Source: Pseudomonadota bacterium (GTDB taxonomy: Bacteria > Pseudomonadota > Gammaproteobacteria > Legionellales > Legionellaceae). Taken from it: a stretch of 14,471 nucleotides of DNA. The notes under the pieces were generated by a model. The model searched no databases. It worked only from the letters and a program-made list of their open reading frames with translations, and was not told the origin of the DNA. Numbering within the stretch: the first letter of the stretch is position 1; each line of letters starts with the position of its first letter. Location: the NCBI GenBank assembly GCA_021807845.1, contig JAKBCM010000018.1, positions 1 to 14,471 of the forward strand, given 5' to 3'. The position numbers were made by a program, and so were the translations under genes. Of this stretch, positions 7,557 to 14,471 are shown piece after piece.

Positions 7557-10154
7557 TTAAATATTTCCTAAAAAAGCATTAACCTTGTCAGCCAAAACAG
7601 ACACATTGGGTTCATAAAACATCGTTTCATGATTACCAGGGACAAAGATAGGTTGAATTTTTTGATCAGTATATTCTTGCCAATGATTTGAAGGCTCATC
7701 AACTTCTTGGAAAACTGGCAAAATTTCATTTGCTTTAAATACAACAAGTGGGTGAGTGATTTTTTTAGGATGGTAGCGCCACAGCATATTGAGTCGTCGC
7801 CATTGAAGTGATAATAAATCGCTATTTTCTTCAATTTGATGCTTATCAAATAATTCCTTAAGATCGCTATGCTGGCGGTGCATAGATTCAACGAAATAAT
7901 TCGGATTTAAAAGACTATTAGGATAAAGCCCCCAAGCATCTAACAAAATAATACAGCTTATTTTTTCATTTTTCTGACGTAATTGGTTTGCGATTTCAAT
8001 AGCGACTGTTCCTCCAAAAGAGGCACCTCCAATTACATATGGACCTTCTTTTTGAACATCCTGAATTTCAGAGCAATATTCTTTAGCCAAACTTTCAATG
8101 GTATCAAAGCCTTCTTTTTTTCTATCAAGCTCCAAATCCTGAATACCATAAATAGGACGATCACCTCCTAAATGCTTTGCCAATTTGGCGTACCAAAAAA
8201 CAGTTCCTCCAACAGGATGAATCAAAAAAAGCGGTGTTTTTTTTCCTTCCCTTTGCAAACAGATAATTGGAGAAATTTTAGGAGCATGTTCTCTCAAATT
8301 TATTTTTTTAACAGCATTGGCAAGCGATTTAATCGTAGGTGAGGATAAGATCTCACTGATTGGAATATGTATATTGAACTGTGCTTTTATTTTTTGGAGT
8401 AATTGAATCGCTAAAATCGAATGTCCACCTAAATCAAAAAAATGATCTTCCAATCCAATTTCATTTATTTTAAACAAGTCTTTCCAAATAACGAGCAAGC
8501 CTTTTTCTTCTAACGTCATTTGTTCTTCATTTTCAGTCGATTTTTTTGAAGATGGAATTTTAGGTAATTGAGTCATATCCACTTTACCATTTGGAGTGAG
8601 CGGTATTCGGTCAAGCAGTGTATATGTGGAAGGTAGCATATAGCTCGGAAAAAAAAATTTTAAATGATTTTTTATTTTTTCAATGTCAATATGAAAGCCT
8701 TGCTTCGGAGATAGATAACAGGCTAACGATTCAGAATCATCACCAACCACTATTTTAATCAACCTACAATCAGAAACAGTCTCATCGGTCAAAATTTGAT
8801 GAATAATTTCATCAGGTTCAATTCTAACACCATTGACCTTCAACTGATCATTATTTCTTCCGCAATATTCGAGCAATCCTGTCTCCAGCCAACGAACTAA
8901 ATCACCTGTTTTATACATTTTTTTTGCTTGATCAATAGGATGCGAAACAAATTTTTCTCGCGTTAAATCAGGTCGGTTATAATATCCACTAGCTAAACAG
9001 TCTCCAACAATATGCAACTCTCCAATTTCTCCAATACCCACAGAGATACCCTGATCATCAAGAACCAAAAGCTCTGTATTATATATCGGAATCCCAATAA
9101 TATTGTGTTGAATTTCGTATTCTGTATTAGGTACCGTATGTGAAACCACATCGATTGTTGCTTCCGTGGGGCCATAAAGGTTATGAAGCTGGCATGATAA
9201 TTTTTCAAAAAAAAGTTTTTTGGTTCCCGTGCGTAACGTTTCACCACCAGAAAAGATATGACGTAACGTTTGGCAGCTACTGATATCATCTTGTTTTAAA
9301 AATTCCTGTAAAATACTTGGGACAAATTGAACAATGCTGATTTCATTTTTTTTGATCAATTCAGCTAATTCCATAGGGTCAAGATGAGTATTTTCAGGTG
9401 CAATCACTAGTTCAGCCCCTATACAAAGAGGAGCAAAAATTTCCCAAACCGATGGATCAAAAGAGATAGGGGTTTTTAGTAAAAACCGGTCATTTTTTGT
9501 AAAATTGAAATAATCAATCATCCACAACATATGGTTGACCATTGAGCGATGATGAATTTTTACACCTTTCGGTGTTCCTGTGCTCCCTGATGTGTAGATA
9601 ATATAGGCAAGACTTTGTCCTGTTGATAAATCGGACATGCTCTTTGACTGCTGCACAATGGAAAATAGTTCCATATCTAGCTTGATCACCTGACAATCAA
9701 CATGATCCAATTTTGCAATCAATCTCGATTCTGTCAAAATTAATTGAGCCTCGCTATTTTGAAGTATGAAATTTAGCCGCTCTGTTGGATAACTAATATC
9801 GAGAGGAATATAAGCACCGCCCACCTTAAGGATGGCTAAGATACTGATAACAAGATCGATGCCAGGTTTTTGATAGACCGCAATTCGCAACTCTGGCTGC
9901 TGAATTTTATTTTTTATATAATTACCGAGTTGGTTAATTTTTTCGTCTAATTCAGCATAAGTCAGTTGAGTATCTCTGAATTTAAGCGCAATTCTTGAAG
10001 GATAATTATCAATTTGTTTTTTTATGCGATTGAGAATGGAAATTTCTTTATCATAAAAAAAAGGAAGACCTAACCCAAAACTAGACTTTTCATTATCAGA
10101 AAAATGCTGTTGGATCTGAATTTCACATTCTTTTTTTTTAAGAATTTCTATCAT
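7557..10154 (-). CDS. Single-module NRPS-like enzyme, A-PCP-TE, predicted amino-acid (Gln-like) activating
   Basis: This 865-aa enzyme should adenylate an amino acid, load it on its own phosphopantetheine arm and release product by thioesterase. The adenylation domain (about 40-530) has LTYAELD, LKVGGAYIPLD, YTSGSTGTPKG (187-197), FDPSVW (232-237), NLYGPTEAT, YKTGDLVRW and PLTPNGKVD with Lys524. The carrier domain (about 545-615) has FFDLGGHSI with Ser579. The thioesterase (about 638-862) has GASFGG with Ser712, Asp739 and His842 in GNHE. There is no condensation domain and no oxidase insertion. Pocket residues aligned by eye to GrsA are D233, P234, W237, Q276, F301, G303, L326, I334, D335 and K524. 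This string differs at one position from the glutamine code I recall for tyrocidine synthetase. D233 implies an alpha-amino acid, not a keto acid. It follows the GNAT gene by 18 bp without a clear Shine-Dalgarno, suggesting coupled translation. Confidence 0.93.
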   Translation of the reverse strand: MIEILKKKECEIQIQQHFSDNEKSSFGLGLPFFYDKEISILNRIKKQIDNYPSRIALKFRDTQLTYAELDEKINQLGNYIKNKIQQPELRIAVYQKPGIDLVISILAILKVGGAYIPLDISYPTERLNFILQNSEAQLILTESRLIAKLDHVDCQVIKLDMELFSIVQQSKSMSDLSTGQSLAYIIYTSGSTGTPKGVKIHHRSMVNHMLWMIDYFNFTKNDRFLLKTPISFDPSVWEIFAPLCIGAELVIAPENTHLDPMELAELIKKNEISIVQFVPSILQEFLKQDDISSCQTLRHIFSGGETLRTGTKKLFFEKLSCQLHNLYGPTEATIDVVSHTVPNTEYEIQHNIIGIPIYNTELLVLDDQGISVGIGEIGELHIVGDCLASGYYNRPDLTREKFVSHPIDQAKKMYKTGDLVRWLETGLLEYCGRNNDQLKVNGVRIEPDEIIHQILTDETVSDCRLIKIVVGDDSESLACYLSPKQGFHIDIEKIKNHLKFFFPSYMLPSTYTLLDRIPLTPNGKVDMTQLPKIPSSKKSTENEEQMTLEEKGLLVIWKDLFKINEIGLEDHFFDLGGHSILAIQLLQKIKAQFNIHIPISEILSSPTIKSLANAVKKINLREHAPKISPIICLQREGKKTPLFLIHPVGGTVFWYAKLAKHLGGDRPIYGIQDLELDRKKEGFDTIESLAKEYCSEIQDVQKEGPYVIGGASFGGTVAIEIANQLRQKNEKISCIILLDAWGLYPNSLLNPNYFVESMHRQHSDLKELFDKHQIEENSDLLSLQWRRLNMLWRYHPKKITHPLVVFKANEILPVFQEVDEPSNHWQEYTDQKIQPIFVPGNHETMFYEPNVSVLADKVNAFLGNI

Positions 10155-10172
10155 TATATCAACACAGTCATT

Positions 10173-11216
10173 TTAACCAATTTCCAATGAAAAAACAGAA
10201 AATACTTTGTTCCAATTTCGTGCTAATTTAACCGGTAGTTTGCCTTTTTTCATAGCTATGGTATCACTATCTGGATCATGCTCAAGCGAAAAGAAGCGTG
10301 CTACATCTTCAGAAAGTGCATTGATTGAAGGCATATCAAGTACAACTTGTTCATCTCTTGAAATCTTTGAGCACTCTTTTATCAATTTTTTTGCAATGTT
10401 AATATTATCTGCATGAACGGGTCCTATTCTATAGCCTTTCTGACAAGGACGTATTATACAAAAACCACGAATAATTGTATCTTCAATAACTACAAAACCT
10501 TGAATATCCGAAAATTCTAAAGCTTTTTTAAACAAGTCAAAGCGCAATTGAGAAAAAATTTCCTGATCATATTTGGCAACTTTTTCTAAATTATCCAAGG
10601 TTATCGGTTCACAATCTTCTTGATCCAAGGATATTGACGACAATCGACCAACCCAACGTTCCATTTTAAAAATAGGAATAAACCCGTCTTCACTATAACG
10701 CGGCACTTGCTGAGCAACGGCATACATTAGTAATGGATTATCGGAAATAGTATCCACAGCAAGTTTCCATAACAACTGTCCAAGCCCCATATTTCGAAAT
10801 TCTTTTTTAACAATCATAGGGCCAGCTCCTGTAAAAGAACCGCCATGAAATACAACTCCAAGCCCACCAATTACTTCTTCTTGTCCGTTCTTTGGGTCAA
10901 CCTTCACTAATGACACATGTTTTCTAGTTGTAGCACTAAAATAGATGTCAGTATCCCTCCTACCGACATTCCATCCCTCTTGCGCGCACCACTCCATAAT
11001 CATTCTAAACTCGTCAATCGTCATGTCTCTAAAAAAAAAATCAATTTTAGTTTCACCCATCAATGAATGAAATTGTGTCGAGCGACTAAAAAAGGTAGGG
11101 ATAGTTTCTTCCTTTTGTTGCTCTAATGGCTTTTCATCCAGAGCAAGCCAAGAAGAAGTCAATTCAATTTTTTCTGACATTTTTTCAGATCCCATACTAA
11201 TTTGACTTTTTAGCAT
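10173..11216 (-). CDS. Two-domain GNAT acyltransferase (YitH-like, Acetyltransf_18 C-terminus)
   Basis: This 347-aa protein is a predicted acyl-CoA-dependent N-acyltransferase. The N-terminal GNAT domain (about 58-190) has the strand GGLGVVFHGG and the acyl-CoA pyrophosphate-binding loop RNMGLG (141-146, the R/Q-x-x-G-x-G motif). The C-terminal domain (about 205-345) has GFCIIRPCQKGYRIGPVHAD and ends VFSLEIG. This pattern is typical of the second GNAT-like domain in YitH-type proteins (Acetyltransf_18 family). The first 55 residues are polar and probably disordered. The start at 11216 is supported by AAGGAAA on the minus strand (11223-11229). ATGs at codons 8 and 13 are alternatives. The gene lies 18 bp upstream of the A-PCP-TE gene in what looks like one operon. 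I infer that it acylates the amino acid, or the product, handled by that enzyme. The acyl donor is unknown. Confidence 0.88.
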   Translation of the reverse strand: MLKSQISMGSEKMSEKIELTSSWLALDEKPLEQQKEETIPTFFSRSTQFHSLMGETKIDFFFRDMTIDEFRMIMEWCAQEGWNVGRRDTDIYFSATTRKHVSLVKVDPKNGQEEVIGGLGVVFHGGSFTGAGPMIVKKEFRNMGLGQLLWKLAVDTISDNPLLMYAVAQQVPRYSEDGFIPIFKMERWVGRLSSISLDQEDCEPITLDNLEKVAKYDQEIFSQLRFDLFKKALEFSDIQGFVVIEDTIIRGFCIIRPCQKGYRIGPVHADNINIAKKLIKECSKISRDEQVVLDMPSINALSEDVARFFSLEHDPDSDTIAMKKGKLPVKLARNWNKVFSVFSLEIG

Positions 11217-11222
11217 TAATTA

Positions 11223-11229
11223 TTTTCCT
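11223..11229 (-). promoter_or_regulatory. Ribosome binding site of the GNAT gene
   Basis: AAGGAAA on the minus strand, with its GGA core 9 nt before the ATG at 11216. It supports that start over the two internal ATGs. Confidence 0.55.
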
Positions 11230-11335
11230 TCTTCTGATGTAATCAACAAAAACTTCGCTACCCTAAAAAGTTAATATCAAAATTTCAGATAATAGCAGAG
11301 TAACATAGTCTTTGACGCTTCTCAAAAAAGATATG

Positions 11336-13423
11336 TTAGTTATTTTTGAACCAATGCTGCAATAAAGCTTCAAGTTTATCTACACTAAGAGGTTTAATCA
11401 GATAATCATCCATACCCGCTGCTATTGCAGCAGGTTTGCCTTTTTCCAAGCCTTGTGCCGATAAAGCAATGATGGGAACGTGACCCTTACTTTCAGTTTT
11501 TCGATATTTGATTACAACTTCAGTCCCTTGCATATCGGGCAATCCAATATCCATGAGCACGAGATCGTAATCATTTTTTGCTAACAATTCAAGCGCTTCT
11601 TGACCTGTTTTTGCAATATCCACCTGATGTTGTCGCTCTTCAATCAAGATCTGAGCAAAACGCGCCGCCATTTTATCATCCTCAACTAATAAAAAGTGTT
11701 TGTTTTCAATTAAAATTACCGTTTGTTTTGAAACTTCATCAACAGGACTCTCAATTGAAGGCTGAACCTCTTTTGATAAAGGTAATGTAAAAAAGAAAGT
11801 CGAACCCTCAGAGAAGATACTTTCTACACCAATTTGTCCTCGCATTAAATCAACTAATTCTTTGCAGATTGCCAAACCTAAACCTATGCCTTTGTATCGC
11901 CCCATTCTTTGATCATCATAGGCTGTATGAGCTTGAGAGAATTTTTCAAAAATTAGATTTTTCTTATCTTCAGCAATACCAATCCCTGAGTCACTGATGC
12001 TAACCCTAATGTGTGTTTGGCCACGTATAATTTCACCCGAGGTATCTACCATAAGGGTAATTTTTCCTTTTTCAGTGAATTTAATTGCGTTGTCAATAAG
12101 ATGAATAAGAACTTGACGTACACGAATTGGATCAGCATGAACACGATGGGAAACTAACTCAGGATATTCAATTACAAATTCAAGTTTTTTTTCTTCGATG
12201 CGATGAGCGCTATTGCGAACCACTTTTTGAATGATTTCAAAAAGATCCGTATCTTGCAGTTCAACAGTGAAGTGCCCCATTTCAAGTCGAGTAAAGAAAA
12301 TAATATCATTGACGAGATCTAATAATTCGTTTCCTGCTTGATAGATATCTTGTAAGTATTTATCTTGTTCACTTTGACTTAAGTGATATTTCTTCTTTTG
12401 AAGAATATCTGAAAACCCAACGATATGGTTTAATGGTGTTCGAAACTCATGTCCGAGCGAAGCAACAAAATAAGATTTAGCTTGATTTGCAACTTCAGAG
12501 GCTTCTTTGGCTAGTTTCAATGCTTGTTCTTGTTTTTTTTGTGGCGTAATGTTAACAGAAATACCCACCACACCCTCAACTTCATGTGTTTTTTCATTGA
12601 TGATGGGTACTCTACTCGACAGATAGTAGACAGGCTCACCTTTTTCGTCATAAACGGGAGGTTCTTCAACGTTTAATTTCGGTTTTGCAGTTTGGATCAC
12701 CTCCATATCATCGCGCTTGAAAGATTGGGCTTGCTCTTTTGTCCATCCGGCAAATTCCCCCATTTTTTCGTAGGTTATTCCAACAAACTCTTCAAGCGAA
12801 CTCAAATTTAAAGCTTTCAATGTATTTTCATTACATCCTAAAGTGATACAGTTCTTATCTAACCAGTAAACATTATTGGGCATGCATCCAATAATTTTCT
12901 GATAAAACTTATGAACATCTTTTGCCTCTTTCAAAGCAATTTCATTCTTTTTACGCTCTGTAATATCAATGGAAGTTCCAACAATGCCAACGACCTCCCC
13001 TTCCAGATTTAAGAGAGGAACTTTACTTGACATGTAATAAAAAGAATTGCCCTGCTCATCATACACTGGCGGCTCTTCAATATTGAACTTTCCTTTTCGC
13101 GTTTCCATAACTTCAATATCATTTTTTTTAAAAGAGTCTGTTTGGCCTTGAGTCCATCCTGTTCTAATTGCCATTTCCTCATAAGTCATTCCAATGAATT
13201 CCTCAGGGGAGTTAAGTTTTAAAAGTCGTGCTGCGTTTTCATTGCACCCTTGACCTATACAATTTTTATCCATCCAAAAAACATTATTGGGCATACAGTT
13301 AATAATCGATTGATAATAATTTTTTATTGCCAGCGGATCATTCAAATCCGGCAGTGTGATTGAAGAAACTGTGTTTGATCTAATTTCATTATTTTTCAAT
13401 TCAACATCATGCTTTTCGCGCAT
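11336..13423 (-). CDS. Cytosolic PAS-PAS hybrid sensor histidine kinase with receiver domain
   Basis: This 695-aa hybrid kinase has the order PAS1 (about 36-156), PAS2 (about 173-293), HisKA, HATPase and receiver. The phospho-acceptor is His325 in SLGHEFRTPLNH. The ATP-binding domain has an N-box with Asn445 (HLIDNAIKFT), DSGIGIAED (478-486) and GIGLGLA (512-518). The receiver has EDD at 581-583, phosphorylatable Asp625 in LVLMDIGLPD, Ser655 and Lys677. All catalytic residues are present, so it should autophosphorylate and pass phosphate internally. There is no membrane segment, so it senses a cytosolic signal through its PAS domains. The two PAS domains are near copies, each with MPNNV-W-DKNCI and EEPPVYDE. 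Start ATG 13423 has a perfect GGAGG (13431-13435) 7 nt upstream. No DNA-binding response regulator is nearby. It lies 119 bp upstream of the GNAT/A-PCP-TE pair on the same strand and may regulate it. Confidence 0.95.
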   Translation of the reverse strand: MREKHDVELKNNEIRSNTVSSITLPDLNDPLAIKNYYQSIINCMPNNVFWMDKNCIGQGCNENAARLLKLNSPEEFIGMTYEEMAIRTGWTQGQTDSFKKNDIEVMETRKGKFNIEEPPVYDEQGNSFYYMSSKVPLLNLEGEVVGIVGTSIDITERKKNEIALKEAKDVHKFYQKIIGCMPNNVYWLDKNCITLGCNENTLKALNLSSLEEFVGITYEKMGEFAGWTKEQAQSFKRDDMEVIQTAKPKLNVEEPPVYDEKGEPVYYLSSRVPIINEKTHEVEGVVGISVNITPQKKQEQALKLAKEASEVANQAKSYFVASLGHEFRTPLNHIVGFSDILQKKKYHLSQSEQDKYLQDIYQAGNELLDLVNDIIFFTRLEMGHFTVELQDTDLFEIIQKVVRNSAHRIEEKKLEFVIEYPELVSHRVHADPIRVRQVLIHLIDNAIKFTEKGKITLMVDTSGEIIRGQTHIRVSISDSGIGIAEDKKNLIFEKFSQAHTAYDDQRMGRYKGIGLGLAICKELVDLMRGQIGVESIFSEGSTFFFTLPLSKEVQPSIESPVDEVSKQTVILIENKHFLLVEDDKMAARFAQILIEERQHQVDIAKTGQEALELLAKNDYDLVLMDIGLPDMQGTEVVIKYRKTESKGHVPIIALSAQGLEKGKPAAIAAGMDDYLIKPLSVDKLEALLQHWFKNN

Positions 13424-13430
13424 CCCTGAT

Positions 13431-13435
13431 CCTCC
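13431..13435 (-). promoter_or_regulatory. Strong ribosome binding site of the kinase gene
   Basis: GGAGG on the minus strand, 7 nt before ATG 13423. It is the best Shine-Dalgarno in the window and fixes the kinase start. Confidence 0.8.
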
Positions 13436-13626
13436 GTTGCAAGTCTTCTCGTACCCATTTAATTGTTTACATATAGGCCGCTCTTAATAAAAAGACTGTG
13501 CGCTCATTATTTAACCAGATGGACAATCTTTAGCCGAAAAAAGCTTCCTTGAACAAGTATATCATCCTCACCGTAATCTGTGAAAACAATAGATGAATGA
13601 AAAATGCTTTTGAAGTTTTCAAATAT

Positions 13627-13875
13627 TTAGAGTGCGGCAGGATTAATGCGATCATAGGCGAGAGCACTATAATTGCTGTTTGCTAAATACCGCGCAATCA
13701 CGGTGTAAGTACGATCGCGCGATAATCCCTTAAATGCAAAAGAACTACCTATAGCCATATCAATTCACAGATTGAGTAGTTCATCGATCAAGATGGCCTA
13801 CTCTAACGTATCTACATCTTAATCTTTGAGAAGCCCTGCAATTTGTTCTGTGCGCCTGACAATATGAAAAACGCC
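13627..13875 (-). pseudogene. Possible decayed gene fragment, three in-frame stops
   Basis: One minus-strand frame reads FHIVRRTEQIAGLLKD, stop, DVDTLE, stop, AILIDELLNL, stop, IDMAIGSSFAFKGLSRDRTY and ends YSALAYDRINPAAL at TAA 13627-13629. The stops are at 13819-13821, 13798-13800 and 13765-13767. The last part could be a free 43-aa ORF from ATG 13758, but it has no ribosome-binding site. The sequence between the stops is protein-like, so I read this as the decayed 3' end of a gene of unknown family. Chance is possible. Confidence 0.3.
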
Positions 13876-14010
13876 CCTTTTGTTGCCTGCCCGTTGAGAA
13901 TCCAATTCCCCCTAAATTTGCCATTTATGTTCTCCAAGTATCGAGGGGACTGTTGCAACTGATCCAGAATTCAAAACCGCGTTGTCCCCTTCTCTATGAA
14001 AAACTTCTAT

Positions 14011-14039
14011 TTGAGTGGTCACAAAGATAAGTGTATGAT
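14011..14039 (+). promoter_or_regulatory. Sigma70-type promoter of the right-edge gene
   Basis: TTGAGT (14011-14016) and TATGAT (14034-14039) are separated by exactly 17 bp. They match the consensus at 4 and 5 of 6 positions. Expected transcription start is near 14046, giving a leader of about 57 nt before ATG 14103. Confidence 0.6.
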
Positions 14040-14102
14040 TTCTGCCCATATGAAGTTCACCTCTAGATTAGCTCTGGATTCAACATTCAAACTGGAAGAT
14101 GT

Positions 14103-14471
14103 ATGGCTCACTATGAAAAAAAACGACGACAAGCTCAGGCTGCTTTTAAGCGAAAGAAAAAAGAAAATCAGGAACATCGAATTGAAATCTACCTTTCTGC
14201 GTCCGCCTATAAAAAAATGACCTCTACCTTGCAACACACGTCGATAACACGCTCTGCGTATTTCAATGTCTTAATTGAATCGACTAGAGAGGTACATCGG
14301 CTTTTGGAACCAACGCCCTCCCCTTCTCTTCCTGAGTCCCCTACTCTTCTAAACAGCATTGATCAGAGCGTACTCTCCCTTGAAATGGAGTCGCTTAGAA
14401 AGGACTTGGAAAAACGAACGTTTTGGCTTGAGCGACTCGAACAGGTAAACAAAGCTTTACTCGCTCGGGTC
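14103..14471 (+). CDS. Ribbon-helix-helix-like protein, 3'-truncated by window edge
   Basis: The first 123 codons are visible and the frame runs off the window. A very basic N-terminus (KKRRQAQAAFKRKKK) precedes EHRIEIYLSASAYKKMTSTL and SITRSAYFNVLIES (residues 25-60). The strand, helix, then S-x-S/A-x-Y turn and helix are the layout of ribbon-helix-helix DNA-binding proteins. A Pro/Ser-rich linker (69-80) leads to a charged, Leu-heptad-like region (LEMESLRKDLEKRTFWLERL) likely to be coiled coil. Such proteins occur as plasmid partition, mobilisation or antitoxin factors, and I infer a mobile-element role. GGAAG (14094-14098) lies 4 nt before ATG, which is short. No earlier in-frame start exists after the stop at 14064-14066. 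A competing frame from 13996 to 14220 overlaps the first part but ends early and looks less protein-like. Confidence 0.7.
   Translation, partial: MAHYEKKRRQAQAAFKRKKKENQEHRIEIYLSASAYKKMTSTLQHTSITRSAYFNVLIESTREVHRLLEPTPSPSLPESPTLLNSIDQSVLSLEMESLRKDLEKRTFWLERLEQVNKALLARV

Larger units (their letters stand above)
13424..14010. other. Gap between kinase and right-edge gene
   Basis: It holds the kinase ribosome-binding site, presumably the kinase promoter (no clear consensus pair), and the coding debris at 13627-13875. A second minus-strand stretch at about 13820-13920 also reads protein-like (NWILNGQATKGAFFILSGAQ) in another frame and may be part of the same decayed locus. I see no intact gene. 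Confidence 0.3.

Noticed and set aside
7557..10154. Indigoidine-synthetase-type enzyme
   Set aside because: The Gln-like pocket suggested it, but no oxidase domain is inserted in the adenylation domain.
11268..11278. TTAATAT resembling a Legionella PmrA box
   Set aside because: It is a single short AT-rich match in an AT-rich gap, without the expected repeated half-site or clear placement relative to a -10 element.
13996..14220. 74-codon plus-strand frame at the right edge
   Set aside because: It overlaps the promoter and the RHH-like gene. The RHH frame stays open to the window end and fits a known fold.
1..14471. CRISPR array or tRNA gene
   Set aside because: I saw no regularly spaced direct repeats and no cloverleaf-compatible sequence on either strand.

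Overview
The window looks like an accessory region of an AT-rich gammaproteobacterial chromosome or plasmid. A Legionellales-type host (Legionella, Coxiella and relatives) is my best guess, but it is an inference. It rests on low GC, a hybrid kinase with PAS domains of a kind I associate with that group, a multi-pass membrane protein ending in a eukaryotic-type CaaX box, and many mobile or decayed pieces. No rRNA or tRNA gene is visible to fix the taxonomy.

Left part (1-3551): the 3' end of a tyrosine recombinase gene overlaps a full-length Tn3-family transposase gene. Their order and overlap suggest one transposon whose resolvase function is supplied by a tyrosine recombinase. The left end lies outside the window. 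I could not find a convincing right terminal repeat.

Middle-left (3552-7556): a membrane protein of at least 467 aa ends in Cys-Ala-Ile-Leu, and its 5' end looks frame-disrupted at a run of five G. A non-coding gap with a strong hairpin follows. Next come a small EexN-like lipoprotein, a GIY-YIG protein on the minus strand, a decayed minus-strand reading frame and a 100-aa protein of unknown function.

Right part (7557-13423, minus strand): this is the most interesting unit. A PAS-PAS hybrid histidine kinase is followed by a two-domain GNAT acyltransferase and then, 18 bp later, by a stand-alone adenylation-carrier-thioesterase (A-PCP-TE) enzyme with no condensation domain. Residues lining its amino-acid pocket read DPWQFGLIDK by my manual alignment. 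That is close to a glutamine-type code and keeps the Asp that binds the alpha-amino group. The likely logic is that the enzyme activates an amino acid (Gln-like) on the carrier, the GNAT acylates the amino acid or its product, and the kinase sits upstream as a possible regulator.

Right edge (13424-14471): decayed minus-strand coding debris is followed by a good sigma70-type promoter and the first 123 codons of a ribbon-helix-helix-like protein with a coiled-coil-like tail, which runs off the window. Its style suggests a plasmid or mobilisation accessory gene.
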